64,000 nt of DNA from Anaerofilum sp. An201 (GTDB lineage: Bacteria; Bacillota; Clostridia; Oscillospirales; Ruminococcaceae), in assembly GCF_002160015.1 (NCBI RefSeq), contig NZ_NFJT01000007.1:1-64000 (forward strand). The letters run 5' to 3'. Shown piece by piece: positions 46,125 through 54,163 of the stretch. The first letter of the stretch is position 1, and each line of letters starts with the position of its first letter. The position numbers and the translations under genes were made by a program. The notes beneath the pieces are model-generated. The model had not been told where the DNA came from. It was given only the letters and a program-made list of their open reading frames with translations, and searched no databases.

Positions 46125-46803
46125 CGGCGTCCTCCTTCGCGTTCAGGTCCACCACCCGCACCGACAGCACCTCCGGCAGCTGCCGCAGACGGCCGGCCAC
46201 CGCAGAGGGGACCGGTGAGTCGGTCTCGATGATGGTGGTGGCGGTCTCGCCCCGCCCTTTGCGGCTCACCCGCATCACGCCGATGTTCAGCCCGGCCGCC
46301 GCCAGCTGTCCGGTGATGCCGCTCACCACCCCTTGCACGTCCCGCTGGGTGATGAGCAGGGTGGGCGCTTCGGCCGAGAAGCCCGCCGCCGTGCCGTCGA
46401 TGGAGGTGATGCGGATGCGCCCGCCGCCGATGCTGCTGCCCTCGATCTCGCTGAGGGTGCCGTCGGTGTGGAAAAAGGTGATCCTGGCCGAATTCTCATG
46501 CGCGTCGGGCAGTTCCAGTTCGTAGAAGCTGTAGGCCGCGCCCGCCTGCTGCGCCAGCTCGAAGGCGTCGCGCAGGCGCTCGTCCTCCTCGTGCAGGCCC
46601 AGCGCGCCCGCCAAGAGCGCCTTGTGGGTGCCGTGGCCGCGCCCTGTCTTGGCAAACGATCCGTGCAGGCCGAACTCCACCTTCACGAACGGCTTGCCGG
46701 CGATCAGGCGCGCCGCGCGCCCCAGCCGGGCCGCCCCGGCGGTGTGGCTGCTGGACGGCCCGATCATCACCGGCCCCAGCACCTCAAACAGGCTCACATC
46801 CAC
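46117..46803 (-). CDS. sdaAB: L-serine dehydratase, iron-sulfur type, beta subunit, 228 aa
   Basis: Partner of the alpha subunit. FEVLGPVMIGPSSSHTAGAA is the family signature at the N-terminus; residues about 148-220 form an ACT domain (LLITQRDVQGVVSGITGQLA and NIGVMRVSRKGRGETATTII), a likely serine-sensing site. The start codon is GTG with GGGGGAGAAGG immediately before it. First gene of the pair, with its own promoter. Confidence 0.94.
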   Translation of the reverse strand: MDVSLFEVLGPVMIGPSSSHTAGAARLGRAARLIAGKPFVKVEFGLHGSFAKTGRGHGTHKALLAGALGLHEEDERLRDAFELAQQAGAAYSFYELELPDAHENSARITFFHTDGTLSEIEGSSIGGGRIRITSIDGTAAGFSAEAPTLLITQRDVQGVVSGITGQLAAAGLNIGVMRVSRKGRGETATTIIETDSPVPSAVAGRLRQLPEVLSVRVVDLNAKEDADV

Positions 46804-46847
46804 CCTTCTCTCCCCCTTTTACTTTGCCCGCGGGCAATATCCTTTTT

Positions 46848-46877
46848 ATTGTAGCACGGACCGTTCGCTTTTTGCAA
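46848..46877 (-). promoter_or_regulatory. Promoter of sdaAB-sdaAA
   Basis: TTGCAA, 18-base spacer, TACAAT, with TG-C ahead of the -10, on the minus strand. Confidence 0.65.
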
Positions 46878-46985
46878 GCTGCCGCGCCTTTCGATTTTTG
46901 CACAAAATCTTTTTACCGATGCACAAAAACTTTGGTTTCTTTCAACCTTTTTTCTCATCAGGGTGTTAAGTTCGTGTGAAATCTC

Positions 46986-47014
46986 TTGTTTTTTTGAAAG
47001 AAAGACCCTATACT
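46986..47014 (+). promoter_or_regulatory. Promoter of the glycosyltransferase gene
   Basis: TTGTTT, 17-base spacer, TATACT. The leader contains a CCCTGTG/CACAGGG hairpin at 47040-47061. Nothing else is seen in the 300-base gap. Confidence 0.65.
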
Positions 47015-47103
47015 GTTCGTTTAATGAAAGTGATTTCCCCCTGTGAGGAAATTCCACAGGGCTTTCTTTTTTGTGTTCAATCGTCAGAAAGGAGCTTTTG
47101 AAT

Positions 47104-48387
47104 ATGCTGGATCTGGTTCAAACGATCAATCTGATCCTGGTTGTGCTGCTGACGGCAGCCTATTCCTATCAAATCTTTTTCCTGTTGTACGGACTTGTGA
47201 AGCGCAAAAAGGCGTCCCGCAACATCGCGCGCAGGCTGCACCGCTATGCGGCGGTGATCTGCGCGCGCAACGAGGAGCAGGTGATCGGCGATTTGATCGC
47301 CAGCCTGCGCCGCCAGAAATACCCCGCGGAACTGCTGGACATCTATGTGGTGGCCGACAACTGCACCGACGACACCGCCGACGTTGCCCGCAAGGCCGGC
47401 GCGATGGTCTACCGCCGGTTCAACCAGGCCCAGGTGGGCAAGGGCTACGCGCTGGACTACCTCTTCCGCCTGCTGCGCCAGCAGGAACGCCTGGACCGCT
47501 ACGACGGCTTTTTCGTATTCGACGCCGACAACATCGTCGATCCCAACTTCGTTGCCGAGATGAACAACACCTTCGATTCCGGCGACTACCACGCCATCAC
47601 CTGCTACCGCAACTCCAAGAACTACGCCTCCAACTGGATCTCGGCCGGCTATGCGCTGTGGTTCCTGCGCGAGAGCCGCTTTTTGAACCATCCGCGGCAG
47701 CTGCTGGGCACCAACTGCGCCATCTCGGGCACCGGTTTCCTGCTGTCTGCCAAGGCGGTGAAGGAGAACGGCGGCTGGCCGTTCCACCTGCTGACCGAGG
47801 ACATCGAATTCTCGGTGAACTGCGCGCTGCAGGGCAACCGCATCGGCTACTGCGACCGCGCGGTGGTCTACGACGAGCAGCCCACCCGCTTCTCCCAGTC
47901 GTGGGACCAGCGCCTGCGCTGGTCGAAGGGCTTCTATCAGGTGGACTGGCACTACGGCCTGTCGCTGGTGCGCCGCTGCCTGCGCGGCAAGCGCCGCTTC
48001 TCCTGCTACGACATGCTGATGACGGTGGCGCCCGGCATGCTGCTCACGCTGGCCGCCATCCTGCTCAACAGCGTGTTCGTGGTGGCCTGCCTCACCCAGC
48101 CCGCCTACATTGCCCGCCAGGTGCTGTCTGTGTCGGTCGAATTCATGCTGTCGTCGGTGGTGAACTTCTATCTGGGCCTTTTGCTGTACGGCCTGCTGAC
48201 CACCCTCTCCGAGTGGGACAAGATCCGCGCCGGCAGCGGCAAAAAGATCCTGTTCGTGTTCACCTTCCCGCTGTTCATGTTCACCTATGTGCCCATCGCG
48301 CTGTCGGCGCTGGTGCGCCGGGTGTCCTGGAAGCCCATCCAGCACGGCTGCACCGGCGTGGAGGAAGTGGTCGCCTGCAGCGCCTGA
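47104..48387 (+). CDS. Processive-type family 2 glycosyltransferase, membrane-bound, 427 aa
   Basis: One N-terminal membrane helix (LVQTINLILVVLLTAAYSYQ) precedes a GT-A catalytic domain: AVICARNEEQVIGDLIASLR, YVVADNCTDDTADVARKAG, VFDADNIVDPNFV (DxD), LTEDIEFSVNCALQG and the QRLRW product-binding motif (SQSWDQRLRWSKGFYQ). Three or four C-terminal helices follow. This is the plan of processive beta-glycan synthases such as hyaluronan or poly-N-acetylglucosamine synthases. Product unknown; no partner genes are adjacent. ATG chosen because AAAGGAG lies just ahead, inside a TTG-started extension. A terminator follows. Confidence 0.9.
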   Translation: MLDLVQTINLILVVLLTAAYSYQIFFLLYGLVKRKKASRNIARRLHRYAAVICARNEEQVIGDLIASLRRQKYPAELLDIYVVADNCTDDTADVARKAGAMVYRRFNQAQVGKGYALDYLFRLLRQQERLDRYDGFFVFDADNIVDPNFVAEMNNTFDSGDYHAITCYRNSKNYASNWISAGYALWFLRESRFLNHPRQLLGTNCAISGTGFLLSAKAVKENGGWPFHLLTEDIEFSVNCALQGNRIGYCDRAVVYDEQPTRFSQSWDQRLRWSKGFYQVDWHYGLSLVRRCLRGKRRFSCYDMLMTVAPGMLLTLAAILLNSVFVVACLTQPAYIARQVLSVSVEFMLSSVVNFYLGLLLYGLLTTLSEWDKIRAGSGKKILFVFTFPLFMFTYVPIALSALVRRVSWKPIQHGCTGVEEVVACSA

Positions 48388-48404
48388 CCCTCCCGCCCCT
48401 CTTC

Positions 48405-48430
48405 CCGGCCGGTCTCCGGCCGGTTTTTTT
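48405..48430 (+). terminator. Terminator of the glycosyltransferase gene
   Basis: CCGGCCGG-TCT-CCGGCCGG hairpin followed by seven T residues. Confidence 0.9.
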
Positions 48431-48490
48431 CGGCATCTTCCCACAACAATATTGCATAAAAACAGCACAAAAGTCTATGCACTTTGCCAA

Positions 48491-48519
48491 TAGACTTTCC
48501 CCCCTGCAAACGCTATAAT
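48491..48519 (+). promoter_or_regulatory. Promoter of the candidate large noncoding RNA
   Basis: TAGACT (4 of 6 to consensus), 17-base spacer, perfect TATAAT. It stands after the upstream terminator, so it must drive its own transcript. Confidence 0.7.
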
Positions 48520-48525
48520 ATAGAC

Positions 48526-49731
48526 AAAGGAAGACAAGGGAAAGCAAAAGAGAAAAGGAAACGATGTCAGGTTTCCCCAAAAGCCCAGCTTCCGCCGGAA
48601 GGATGCAAGATCAAAAGCTGTGGTTGGATCGCATCTGTGGAATGTGAACGGCAGATTTGGATCTGTGAGCTGGTATCGCAGAAAACGGATGTGCCGGCAC
48701 AAACAGCAGGCGAACAAAAACAGACGGATCGGCTCCCGAAGGTAGATCATGCAGAAAGAGGTGTGACCCGTGAACTTTGAAGAACCCGTTCAGTTTGCGC
48801 GGGTCCGCTGGTAAAAAAGAAACACGCACCTGCCATTGGCTGTGATTTCAGCCGGCTTATATAAAAGCAACCGTGCAGAATGGTTGCGAATGTTTCTGAA
48901 CCAGCTGGCCTGCGGGAAAAGAACCGAGATGTGGTGAAGCCCCACTGAAACAAAGGCCGGTAAATGTGACGAAACATGGCTGACCGGAAATATCAAAAAG
49001 CAAAAGGATCGCTGTTCTTTCCAAAAAGAAAGGCAGAAAGATCGGGTATGGAACCGGTTGGACACAAGAGGAACTTATAAGAAGATTTTTCACCGAAAGG
49101 TTTTTGTTTGCGCCTTGAAAAAGCAGAGCCACTGGAAAAAAAGTGGTTTTGCAAGGACAAAAAAGATTGCCAGCAAGCCAAATGGAAAGCCGGAAAGTAG
49201 GTTGTCGGCTGCACAAGATGGCAGTTTTGTTCCCCGCATGCGGATGGAAGACGGCTGAAAAAGAAGGTGCTTTCAGCAAAGGCACTTTGAAGGCGATCCC
49301 AAACGGAAAGGCAGAGCAACGATACAAAGGGTTTGGATGTGATGCGGCAAACCAGTGTTTGGAATGCCGAAAGAACCTGTACTGTGTTGGCAGCAAGCAA
49401 AAAACGGCACAATGTGATGTTGGCCGGAAAGAAAGTCATGTTCCCGTTTTGTTGACGGATACCGATAAAACCGTTTGATGTGATGTCAGAACGTGTTTTC
49501 CAATGCCCCTGTAAATGAAAATGAACAGGGAGACTTTGATAAAGAAGCGAGTCCAATGAAATAGCGTAATCGTCTCGCGCGAGAGCGATCCACCATTTCA
49601 GAAAGAAAGGTTTTGAAAGGCAGCTACTCCAATGTACTAATTACAGCTTGGATGTCTCCTACCGAACCAAGACAGACAATTGAATAGCAGCGGGGTGCCT
49701 GTCGGAACGTGCGGCAGGCGCCCCGTTTTTT
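48526..49731 (+). ncRNA. Candidate large structured noncoding RNA, about 1.2 kb
   Basis: A stretch bounded by its own promoter and a strong terminator, with no ORF that has a ribosome site or family resemblance. The plus strand is A-rich with short GC stems and is visibly poorer in GC than the flanking genes. I count at least fifteen short hairpins, among them GGAAAC/GTTTCC (48557-48576), GCAACC/GGTTGC (48867-48887), nested CCGGT/ACCGG with ATGT/ACAT (48957-48987), CCACT/AGTGG (49129-49146), CCCTGT/ACAGGG (49507-49530) and a TCTCGCGCGAGA stem (49569-49589). GAAAGGCAG occurs three times (49028, 49306, 49615). Size and texture recall ornate large RNAs such as OLE, GOLLD and ROOL, but I cannot match it to any. 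It lacks RNase P, tmRNA and SRP hallmarks. A 76-residue two-helix membrane protein follows at once. Confidence 0.6.
49691..49731 (+). terminator. Terminator of the candidate large RNA
   Basis: CGGGGTGCCTG pairs with CAGGCGCCCCG (one G-T), extended by three further pairs, then TTTTTT. Confidence 0.92.
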
Positions 49732-49764
49732 ACACAGGAATCTTTTATCCGGGAGGGATCGCTC

Positions 49765-49995
49765 TTGAACAGAGAACTCAGCCTGCTGCGCAGACTTTTG
49801 TATTTTGGGATATTCTGTGCAGGCCTTGCCCTGATCTTTTTCAACACATCCGCTATGATCGGCGGCTCCGGTTTTGACGGCATGACCGGCTCGTCCATCG
49901 CCGCAGACCGGCGCACCGTGTATATTTTCATCGCCCTGTTCGGACTGGTGAGCTATTTTGTGGAAATGGTGCGGGATTTCCTGCAGAAAAAATAA
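49765..49995 (+). CDS. Small two-helix membrane protein, 76 aa
   Basis: Unrecognised. Two hydrophobic helices, about residues 9-30 (RRLLYFGIFCAGLALIFFNT) and 50-68 (TVYIFIALFGLVSYFVEMV), are joined by a Gly/Ser/Met-rich loop and end in a basic tail (RDFLQKK). The start is TTG after GGGAGGGATCGCTC. It begins 34 bases after the terminator of the large RNA, so it may be expressed by read-through or have a promoter hidden in that end. A link with the RNA is speculation, prompted only by adjacency. Confidence 0.65.
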   Translation: MNRELSLLRRLLYFGIFCAGLALIFFNTSAMIGGSGFDGMTGSSIAADRRTVYIFIALFGLVSYFVEMVRDFLQKK

Positions 49996-50015
49996 CGCGC
50001 CCACAAGTTGGCGCT

Positions 50016-50190
50016 GTGCAGGCGGCATGGCTTCGACCTCATCCGCCCCCTGTCGGGGGCACCTTCCCCTGCCAGGGGAAGGCTTTGGGTACCGTTGGCT
50101 TCCCCCTTGGGGGGGAAGCTGTCACGCGAAGCGTGACGGATGAGGGGGAGTCTCTCGGCATGCACGAATTCCCGCAAAAACATCCTTCCC
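50016..50190. repeat. Dispersed repeats types A and B in tandem
   Basis: Head GTGCAGGCGGCATGGCTTCG, type A at 50032-50083 (CCTCATCCGCC, CCCCTGTCGGGGG stem, CTTCCCC/GGGGAAG), joint GGTACCGTTGGCTTCC, type B at 50094-50152 (hairpin, then GTCACGC-GAA-GCGTGAC stem, GGATGAGGGGG), tail TCGGCATGCACGAATTCCCG. This is the fullest copy in the window. Confidence 0.9.
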
Positions 50191-50198
50191 AAACACCA

Positions 50199-50233
50199 AG
50201 CCCCCCGCTGCCGTTTTGCGGCAGCGGGGGGCT
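50199..50233 (-). terminator. Hairpin downstream of ruvX
   Basis: AGCCCCCCGCTGCC pairs exactly with GGCAGCGGGGGGCT; the T-run on the minus strand is weak (CTTGGTGTTT). Confidence 0.6.
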
Positions 50234-50280
50234 GTGCGTTTGGAGGGATCTTCGGGCGCTTCTCCCCTTCCCCGTCCGGG

Positions 50281-50709
50281 TCAGGTCTCGTCGGGGTGGT
50301 TGCGGCGCCAGGCCATGAAGCTCTCCAGGATCACGGCGGCAGACACCGCGTCCAGCTTGTCCTTGCGCTTTTTGCCGAAGGTGCCGTTCTCGGTGAGGAT
50401 GCCGGCGGCGGTGACGGTGGTGCTGCGCTCGTCCCACAGCTTCACCGGGATGGGCAGCAGCGGCTCCAGGATGGACACCAGCTTGCGGGTTTTCTGGGCG
50501 CGGGCGCCCTCGGTGCCGTCCATGTTGCGGGGCAGACCCACCACCAGCATCTGTACGTCGAATTCGCGGGTGGCGTAGATGATCTTTTCCGCCACCTTGG
50601 CCATGCTCTTTTCCTCGATCTGTCCCACCGGGCTGGCCAGAAACTCGGTGCGGTCACACACGGCAAGCCCGGTGCGGGCGTCGCCGTAATCAACAGCCAT
50701 GATTTTCAT
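50281..50709 (-). CDS. ruvX: Putative Holliday junction resolvase RuvX/YqgF, 142 aa
   Basis: RNase H-fold nuclease family, also linked to 16S rRNA 5'-end processing. MAVDYGDARTGLAVCDR holds the first catalytic Asp, VVGLPRNMDGTEGARA is the central block and WDERSTTVTAAGIL, then DKLDAVSAAVILESF, complete the active site. Normal length. ATG at MKIMAVDYG follows AAAGGAGAACCCGC; the frame opens seven codons earlier without a signal. It lies downstream of, and probably with, the YibE/F gene, although a hairpin separates them. Confidence 0.93.
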   Translation of the reverse strand: MKIMAVDYGDARTGLAVCDRTEFLASPVGQIEEKSMAKVAEKIIYATREFDVQMLVVGLPRNMDGTEGARAQKTRKLVSILEPLLPIPVKLWDERSTTVTAAGILTENGTFGKKRKDKLDAVSAAVILESFMAWRRNHPDET

Positions 50710-50787
50710 GCGGGTTCTCCTTTGCGCCAAACTGTTTTTTGGAATCCATCCCGATTATACCACACCCCGCCGCGCAAGTAAACCAAC

Positions 50788-50825
50788 GGCCGGACCGCCT
50801 CCCGCCGGGGGAGCGCGGTCCGGCC
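50788..50825 (-). terminator. Hairpin downstream of the YibE/F gene
   Basis: GGCCGGACCGC pairs exactly with GCGGTCCGGCC; followed on the minus strand by GTTGGTTTACTT, a modest T-run. Confidence 0.6.
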
Positions 50826-50849
50826 TTGCACAGAGAAGAAGATGCAGGT

Positions 50850-51998
50850 TTATTTTGCGCCGGCTTTTTTCTTCGGCGCGGGGGCGGGCAGCTCTTCCAT
50901 CAGCACCGAGGTGGCGATCGCCGTCACCGGGGTGGCCAGCACCACCGCCATGCTGCCGATGATGCCCTTGACGATCTCCACCACCATGAAGTCGGTGTTC
51001 AGGAGGCTGATGGCCGGCATACAGTACATGTAGTAGATCACCATCAGGTTCAGGCTGCTGCCCGCAAAGGCCAGGACCAGGGTGTTGGTCATGGTGCCCA
51101 TGACGTCCTTGCCGATGTTCATGCCGCTCTGCCGCAGCTGTTGGCGGGAGATACCGGGGTTCTGATCACGCAGTTCGTACAGCGCCGACACGATCGACAT
51201 GCTGGTGTCCATCACCGCACCCATCGCCGCGATCAGGATGCCCGCCACCAGCAGGTTGTCGATGCGGAAATTCGAGTTCTGGGTGATGAACAGCAGGTCC
51301 TCCACCTCGGGGGTGTTGAGGGTGGAGATGTTGCCGACCTTGCTCACGATCCAGGCCAGCAGTCCGGCAAAGGCGGTGCAGGCGGTGCAGCACAGGGTGG
51401 CGATCATGCTCTTGCGGCAGACGCCGTTCAGCACCACCATCGTGTACAGGGAGGACAGCAGCACCACCAGGATCGCCGCCGGGATGGCCGGCATCCCGTT
51501 GATGAGCAGCGGGATGAACAGGAACACCACGTTCAGCAGGGTCACCACCAGCCCCGCGATGGCCGCCACCCCCTTTTTGGCGCCGTAGAACAGCACCATC
51601 GCCAAAAACGCCGCCACCAGCAGCACCAGCAGCGAGGTGCGGTCGTAGTAGAGGATGGTGGAGGTGATGAAGCCGTCGTAGCTGCCCACGATGTATTTGG
51701 TGCCCACCTGCCCCGCCAGCTGGGTGGTGCGGGTGACGAAGGTGGGGGCGGTGATGGTCTTGCCGGCGTATTCGCCGCCGTGGATGGTGAGCTCCAGCGT
51801 CTGCTTGCCCACCTGGATGTAGTCGAAGTCGGGGTCGGGGCCCATCTCCTGCTCCACCACGCGGGTGACGGTGGCGCGGGCGTATTCCAGCCCTTCGGGG
51901 TAGTCGCCGGGGCGGGTGAATTCCAGATTGCTGTTGAAGATCCACAGCGCCAGGCAGTACAGCACAAGGAACGCGATGTGCAGCGCGGTCTTTTTCAA
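50850..51998 (-). CDS. YibE/F-family membrane protein, 382 aa
   Basis: N-terminal helix (TALHIAFLVLYCLALWIF), an extracytoplasmic beta-rich part up to about residue 125 (ARATVTRVVEQEMGPDP, then TLELTIHGGEYAGKTI), then seven or eight membrane helices with the family's LVAGILIAAMGAVMDTSMSI and FAGSSLNLMVIYYM. The function of YibE/F is unknown. The start is uncertain: a TTG seven bases after GAGGGA fits best, and the frame runs upstream without better signals. The C-terminal tail is short and lysine-rich. Confidence 0.85.
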   Translation of the reverse strand: MKKTALHIAFLVLYCLALWIFNSNLEFTRPGDYPEGLEYARATVTRVVEQEMGPDPDFDYIQVGKQTLELTIHGGEYAGKTITAPTFVTRTTQLAGQVGTKYIVGSYDGFITSTILYYDRTSLLVLLVAAFLAMVLFYGAKKGVAAIAGLVVTLLNVVFLFIPLLINGMPAIPAAILVVLLSSLYTMVVLNGVCRKSMIATLCCTACTAFAGLLAWIVSKVGNISTLNTPEVEDLLFITQNSNFRIDNLLVAGILIAAMGAVMDTSMSIVSALYELRDQNPGISRQQLRQSGMNIGKDVMGTMTNTLVLAFAGSSLNLMVIYYMYCMPAISLLNTDFMVVEIVKGIIGSMAVVLATPVTAIATSVLMEELPAPAPKKKAGAK

Positions 51999-52128
51999 AA
52001 AGAATCCCTCATTTCCGGCGGACGGCCCCGCCTCTTGCTGGCAGCACCACAGCACAGAAACCCACGGCCGACAGGGCACGGCCGCAGGCTTTGTGCACGG
52101 GATGCTGAAGGATATCGGTCAGCCGCGA

Positions 52129-54132
52129 TTATTTCGCGTAGCTGGCGATGATGACGTAGTCCAGAGTGTTCACTTCGCCGTCCAGGTTGACATCGCAGCT
52201 GGCTTCGGCGGTCTGGTAGTTCACCAGAGCGATGGCCAGGTCGGCCAGCGTCACGCTGCCGTCCTTGTTGATGTCGCTGGCGGCCTTATAGGAGTAGATG
52301 GTGGTGGTGGCTTCCCCCTTGATGATGGTGGATACCACGTCCTGGCTGGTGATGTCGCTGCCCTCGCCGGTCACCTGCACGGTGTTGGCGCGGGTGAGGG
52401 TGACGGTGGTGTCGCCGGGCTGCACGCCGTCCTTCAGGCGGAAGGTGAAGGTGGCCACATCCATCTTCTCATTGCTGGTGAAGGGGTCCTGCACGCCGGA
52501 GATCAGGCGGGCGGTGCCGTTCTCGCCGGAGGCGTCGGTGAAGATGGTGTCCTCCAGGGCGCTCTCGCTGGAGACCAGCTCCATCACAGAGGGATCGTAG
52601 CTGATCTCAACGTCGAAGGCGTTGGTGTCGATGACGTTGTCGAAGGAAACGGTGTACTCGAGGGTGTTGTCCTCCAGCTCGGTCACGACCAGGTCGGTGC
52701 CGTCGATGTAGGAGGCGGCGCAGTCGGCCAGGTCACGCTTGACGCTGAAGCTGTCGTAGAGGTATTTGTCGGTGGTGATGGTGTCGGTATTGGTGTCGTA
52801 CTTGAAGTTGTAGGTGTTCACGTTCACCTGCTCGGGGGTGACTTCCACCATCACGATGACCTGCTCTTTTTTGATGTCGCTGCCGGTATCGGTGGAGTTC
52901 ACGTCCAGGAAGGCGTAGTTGGGGGTCAGGGGATCGCCTTCAGACACGGTGTAGTTCTTCTTGGAGTACCACTTCAGGCCGCCCGCATGGCCGCCCACCA
53001 TGTACAGGGGCGCGTTGCTGGGCTGGAGGATCACGCCGGAGTCGTCCTTGGCGGGGTTGGCGTTCTGGCCCTCGGCGGTCACGAAGCCGCGGGAGTAGAC
53101 ATGGTCATGACCCTGCAGGACCATATCCACATCCAGCTCGGAGAAGATGGGAGACCAGAACTTGCGGGCGTCGATGATGTCGCCGTCGGTGATGTGGGAA
53201 GCGCCGGTGTACAGCGACTTGTGGAAGCCCACGATGGTCCACTGGCCGTTGGCCTTGGCGTCCTGCACCGCCTCGCGCAGGTAGGCTTCCTGCTGGGCGC
53301 GGGCGTCGGTGCTGTAGCGGGCGGCCTCGAGGTTCAGGATGATGAACTTGGCGGTGCCGTAGTCGAAGCTGTAGACGATGTTGCCGGCCTCCGCAGGAGC
53401 GTTGATGTGCTGGTACATCTCGTTGTTGTCGTGGTTGCCCTGGGTGACGGCGATCAGGTTGTTGGAGAACATCTCCTCGCCGCCGTTCGGGAAGGCGCCG
53501 TCGTTGTTGAACAGCCACTCCCACTGGGCTTCGCTGGTGGCGGTATTGGTCACGTCGCCGGCCAGGTAGACGAAGTCGGGATTCATGTTGTTCACTTCGG
53601 CCAGCGTGGCGCCCAGCGCTTTGGCGTCGCTGGCGGAAGCCACCTGGGTGTCGGCCAGATAGGCGAAAGTGAAGCTCTCCTCGCTGTTCTTGGGCAGGGC
53701 GGTCTTGAAGGTGCCCTTGGCGCTGTTGAAGCCGTCGCCCACCGTGTACTCATACTCGGTGTTGGCCTCGAGGCCGGTCACGGCGATCTCGTGGATGTAC
53801 TTGCCGGCCAGGCCCTGGTAGGAGCTGCCCTCCACATAGATCACATTGCTGTCGCCCACCTTGTTCAGGCTGATGATGGTCTGGGTGTCGGCAACGGTGG
53901 TGTAGGTGACGTTCACCTGGGTGGCGGCGTCGGTGCCCACGTGCACGTTCAGCTGGCGGGGCGTTTTGTTCTCGTCCACCACATTGTAGACCACCTGCTC
54001 GCTCTGCTCCTGGGCGGCGGGCTCGTCGGCCAGCACCACGCTGGTGCTGCCGGCCAGCATCATCGCGGCCAGGGCCAGCGCGCCGGCCTTTTTCACATAG
54101 ACGCGGGCGCCGTTTTCATTGTTCCAAAACAT
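52129..54132 (-). CDS. Secreted purple-acid-type phosphatase with cohesin-like and dockerin modules, 667 aa
   Basis: A signal peptide (ALALAAMMLAGSTSVVLA, cut near residue 35) starts the chain. Next come a fibronectin-like N-domain (about 60-145) and a metallophosphatase (about 150-400) with FAYLADTQ, YLAGDVTN, TQGNHDNN and QGHDHVYSR. A cohesin-like beta domain follows at about 470-605 (SFDNVIDTNAFDVEISYDPS). The C-terminus, residues 620-667, is a dockerin with two calcium loops (DINKDGSVTLADLAIALVNY and DVNLDGEVNTLDYVIIASY). A phosphatase carrying both modules could dock and also recruit. ATG follows AGGAGAGAGTAGGAAAC. The next gene upstream, 31 bases away, encodes a cohesin-like wall-anchored protein, its likely docking partner. 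Confidence 0.88.
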   Translation of the reverse strand: MFWNNENGARVYVKKAGALALAAMMLAGSTSVVLADEPAAQEQSEQVVYNVVDENKTPRQLNVHVGTDAATQVNVTYTTVADTQTIISLNKVGDSNVIYVEGSSYQGLAGKYIHEIAVTGLEANTEYEYTVGDGFNSAKGTFKTALPKNSEESFTFAYLADTQVASASDAKALGATLAEVNNMNPDFVYLAGDVTNTATSEAQWEWLFNNDGAFPNGGEEMFSNNLIAVTQGNHDNNEMYQHINAPAEAGNIVYSFDYGTAKFIILNLEAARYSTDARAQQEAYLREAVQDAKANGQWTIVGFHKSLYTGASHITDGDIIDARKFWSPIFSELDVDMVLQGHDHVYSRGFVTAEGQNANPAKDDSGVILQPSNAPLYMVGGHAGGLKWYSKKNYTVSEGDPLTPNYAFLDVNSTDTGSDIKKEQVIVMVEVTPEQVNVNTYNFKYDTNTDTITTDKYLYDSFSVKRDLADCAASYIDGTDLVVTELEDNTLEYTVSFDNVIDTNAFDVEISYDPSVMELVSSESALEDTIFTDASGENGTARLISGVQDPFTSNEKMDVATFTFRLKDGVQPGDTTVTLTRANTVQVTGEGSDITSQDVVSTIIKGEATTTIYSYKAASDINKDGSVTLADLAIALVNYQTAEASCDVNLDGEVNTLDYVIIASYAK

Positions 54133-54163
54133 GTTTCCTACTCTCTCCTTCTCGCTTTGTGTA

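Noticed and set aside
49143-49478. Plus-strand 111-codon frame inside the candidate RNA
   Set aside because: No ribosome site before its ATG and composition driven by A-rich linkers; hairpins explain the sequence better.
48857-49556. Minus-strand open frames of 179 and 187 codons in the 48.5-49.7 kb region
   Set aside because: Phe/Pro/Ser-rich composition, no ribosome sites and no family resemblance; A-rich RNA on the plus strand produces such frames by chance.
48526-49731. RNase P RNA, tmRNA, SRP RNA or 6S RNA
   Set aside because: None of their conserved core sequences is visible and the length is too great.
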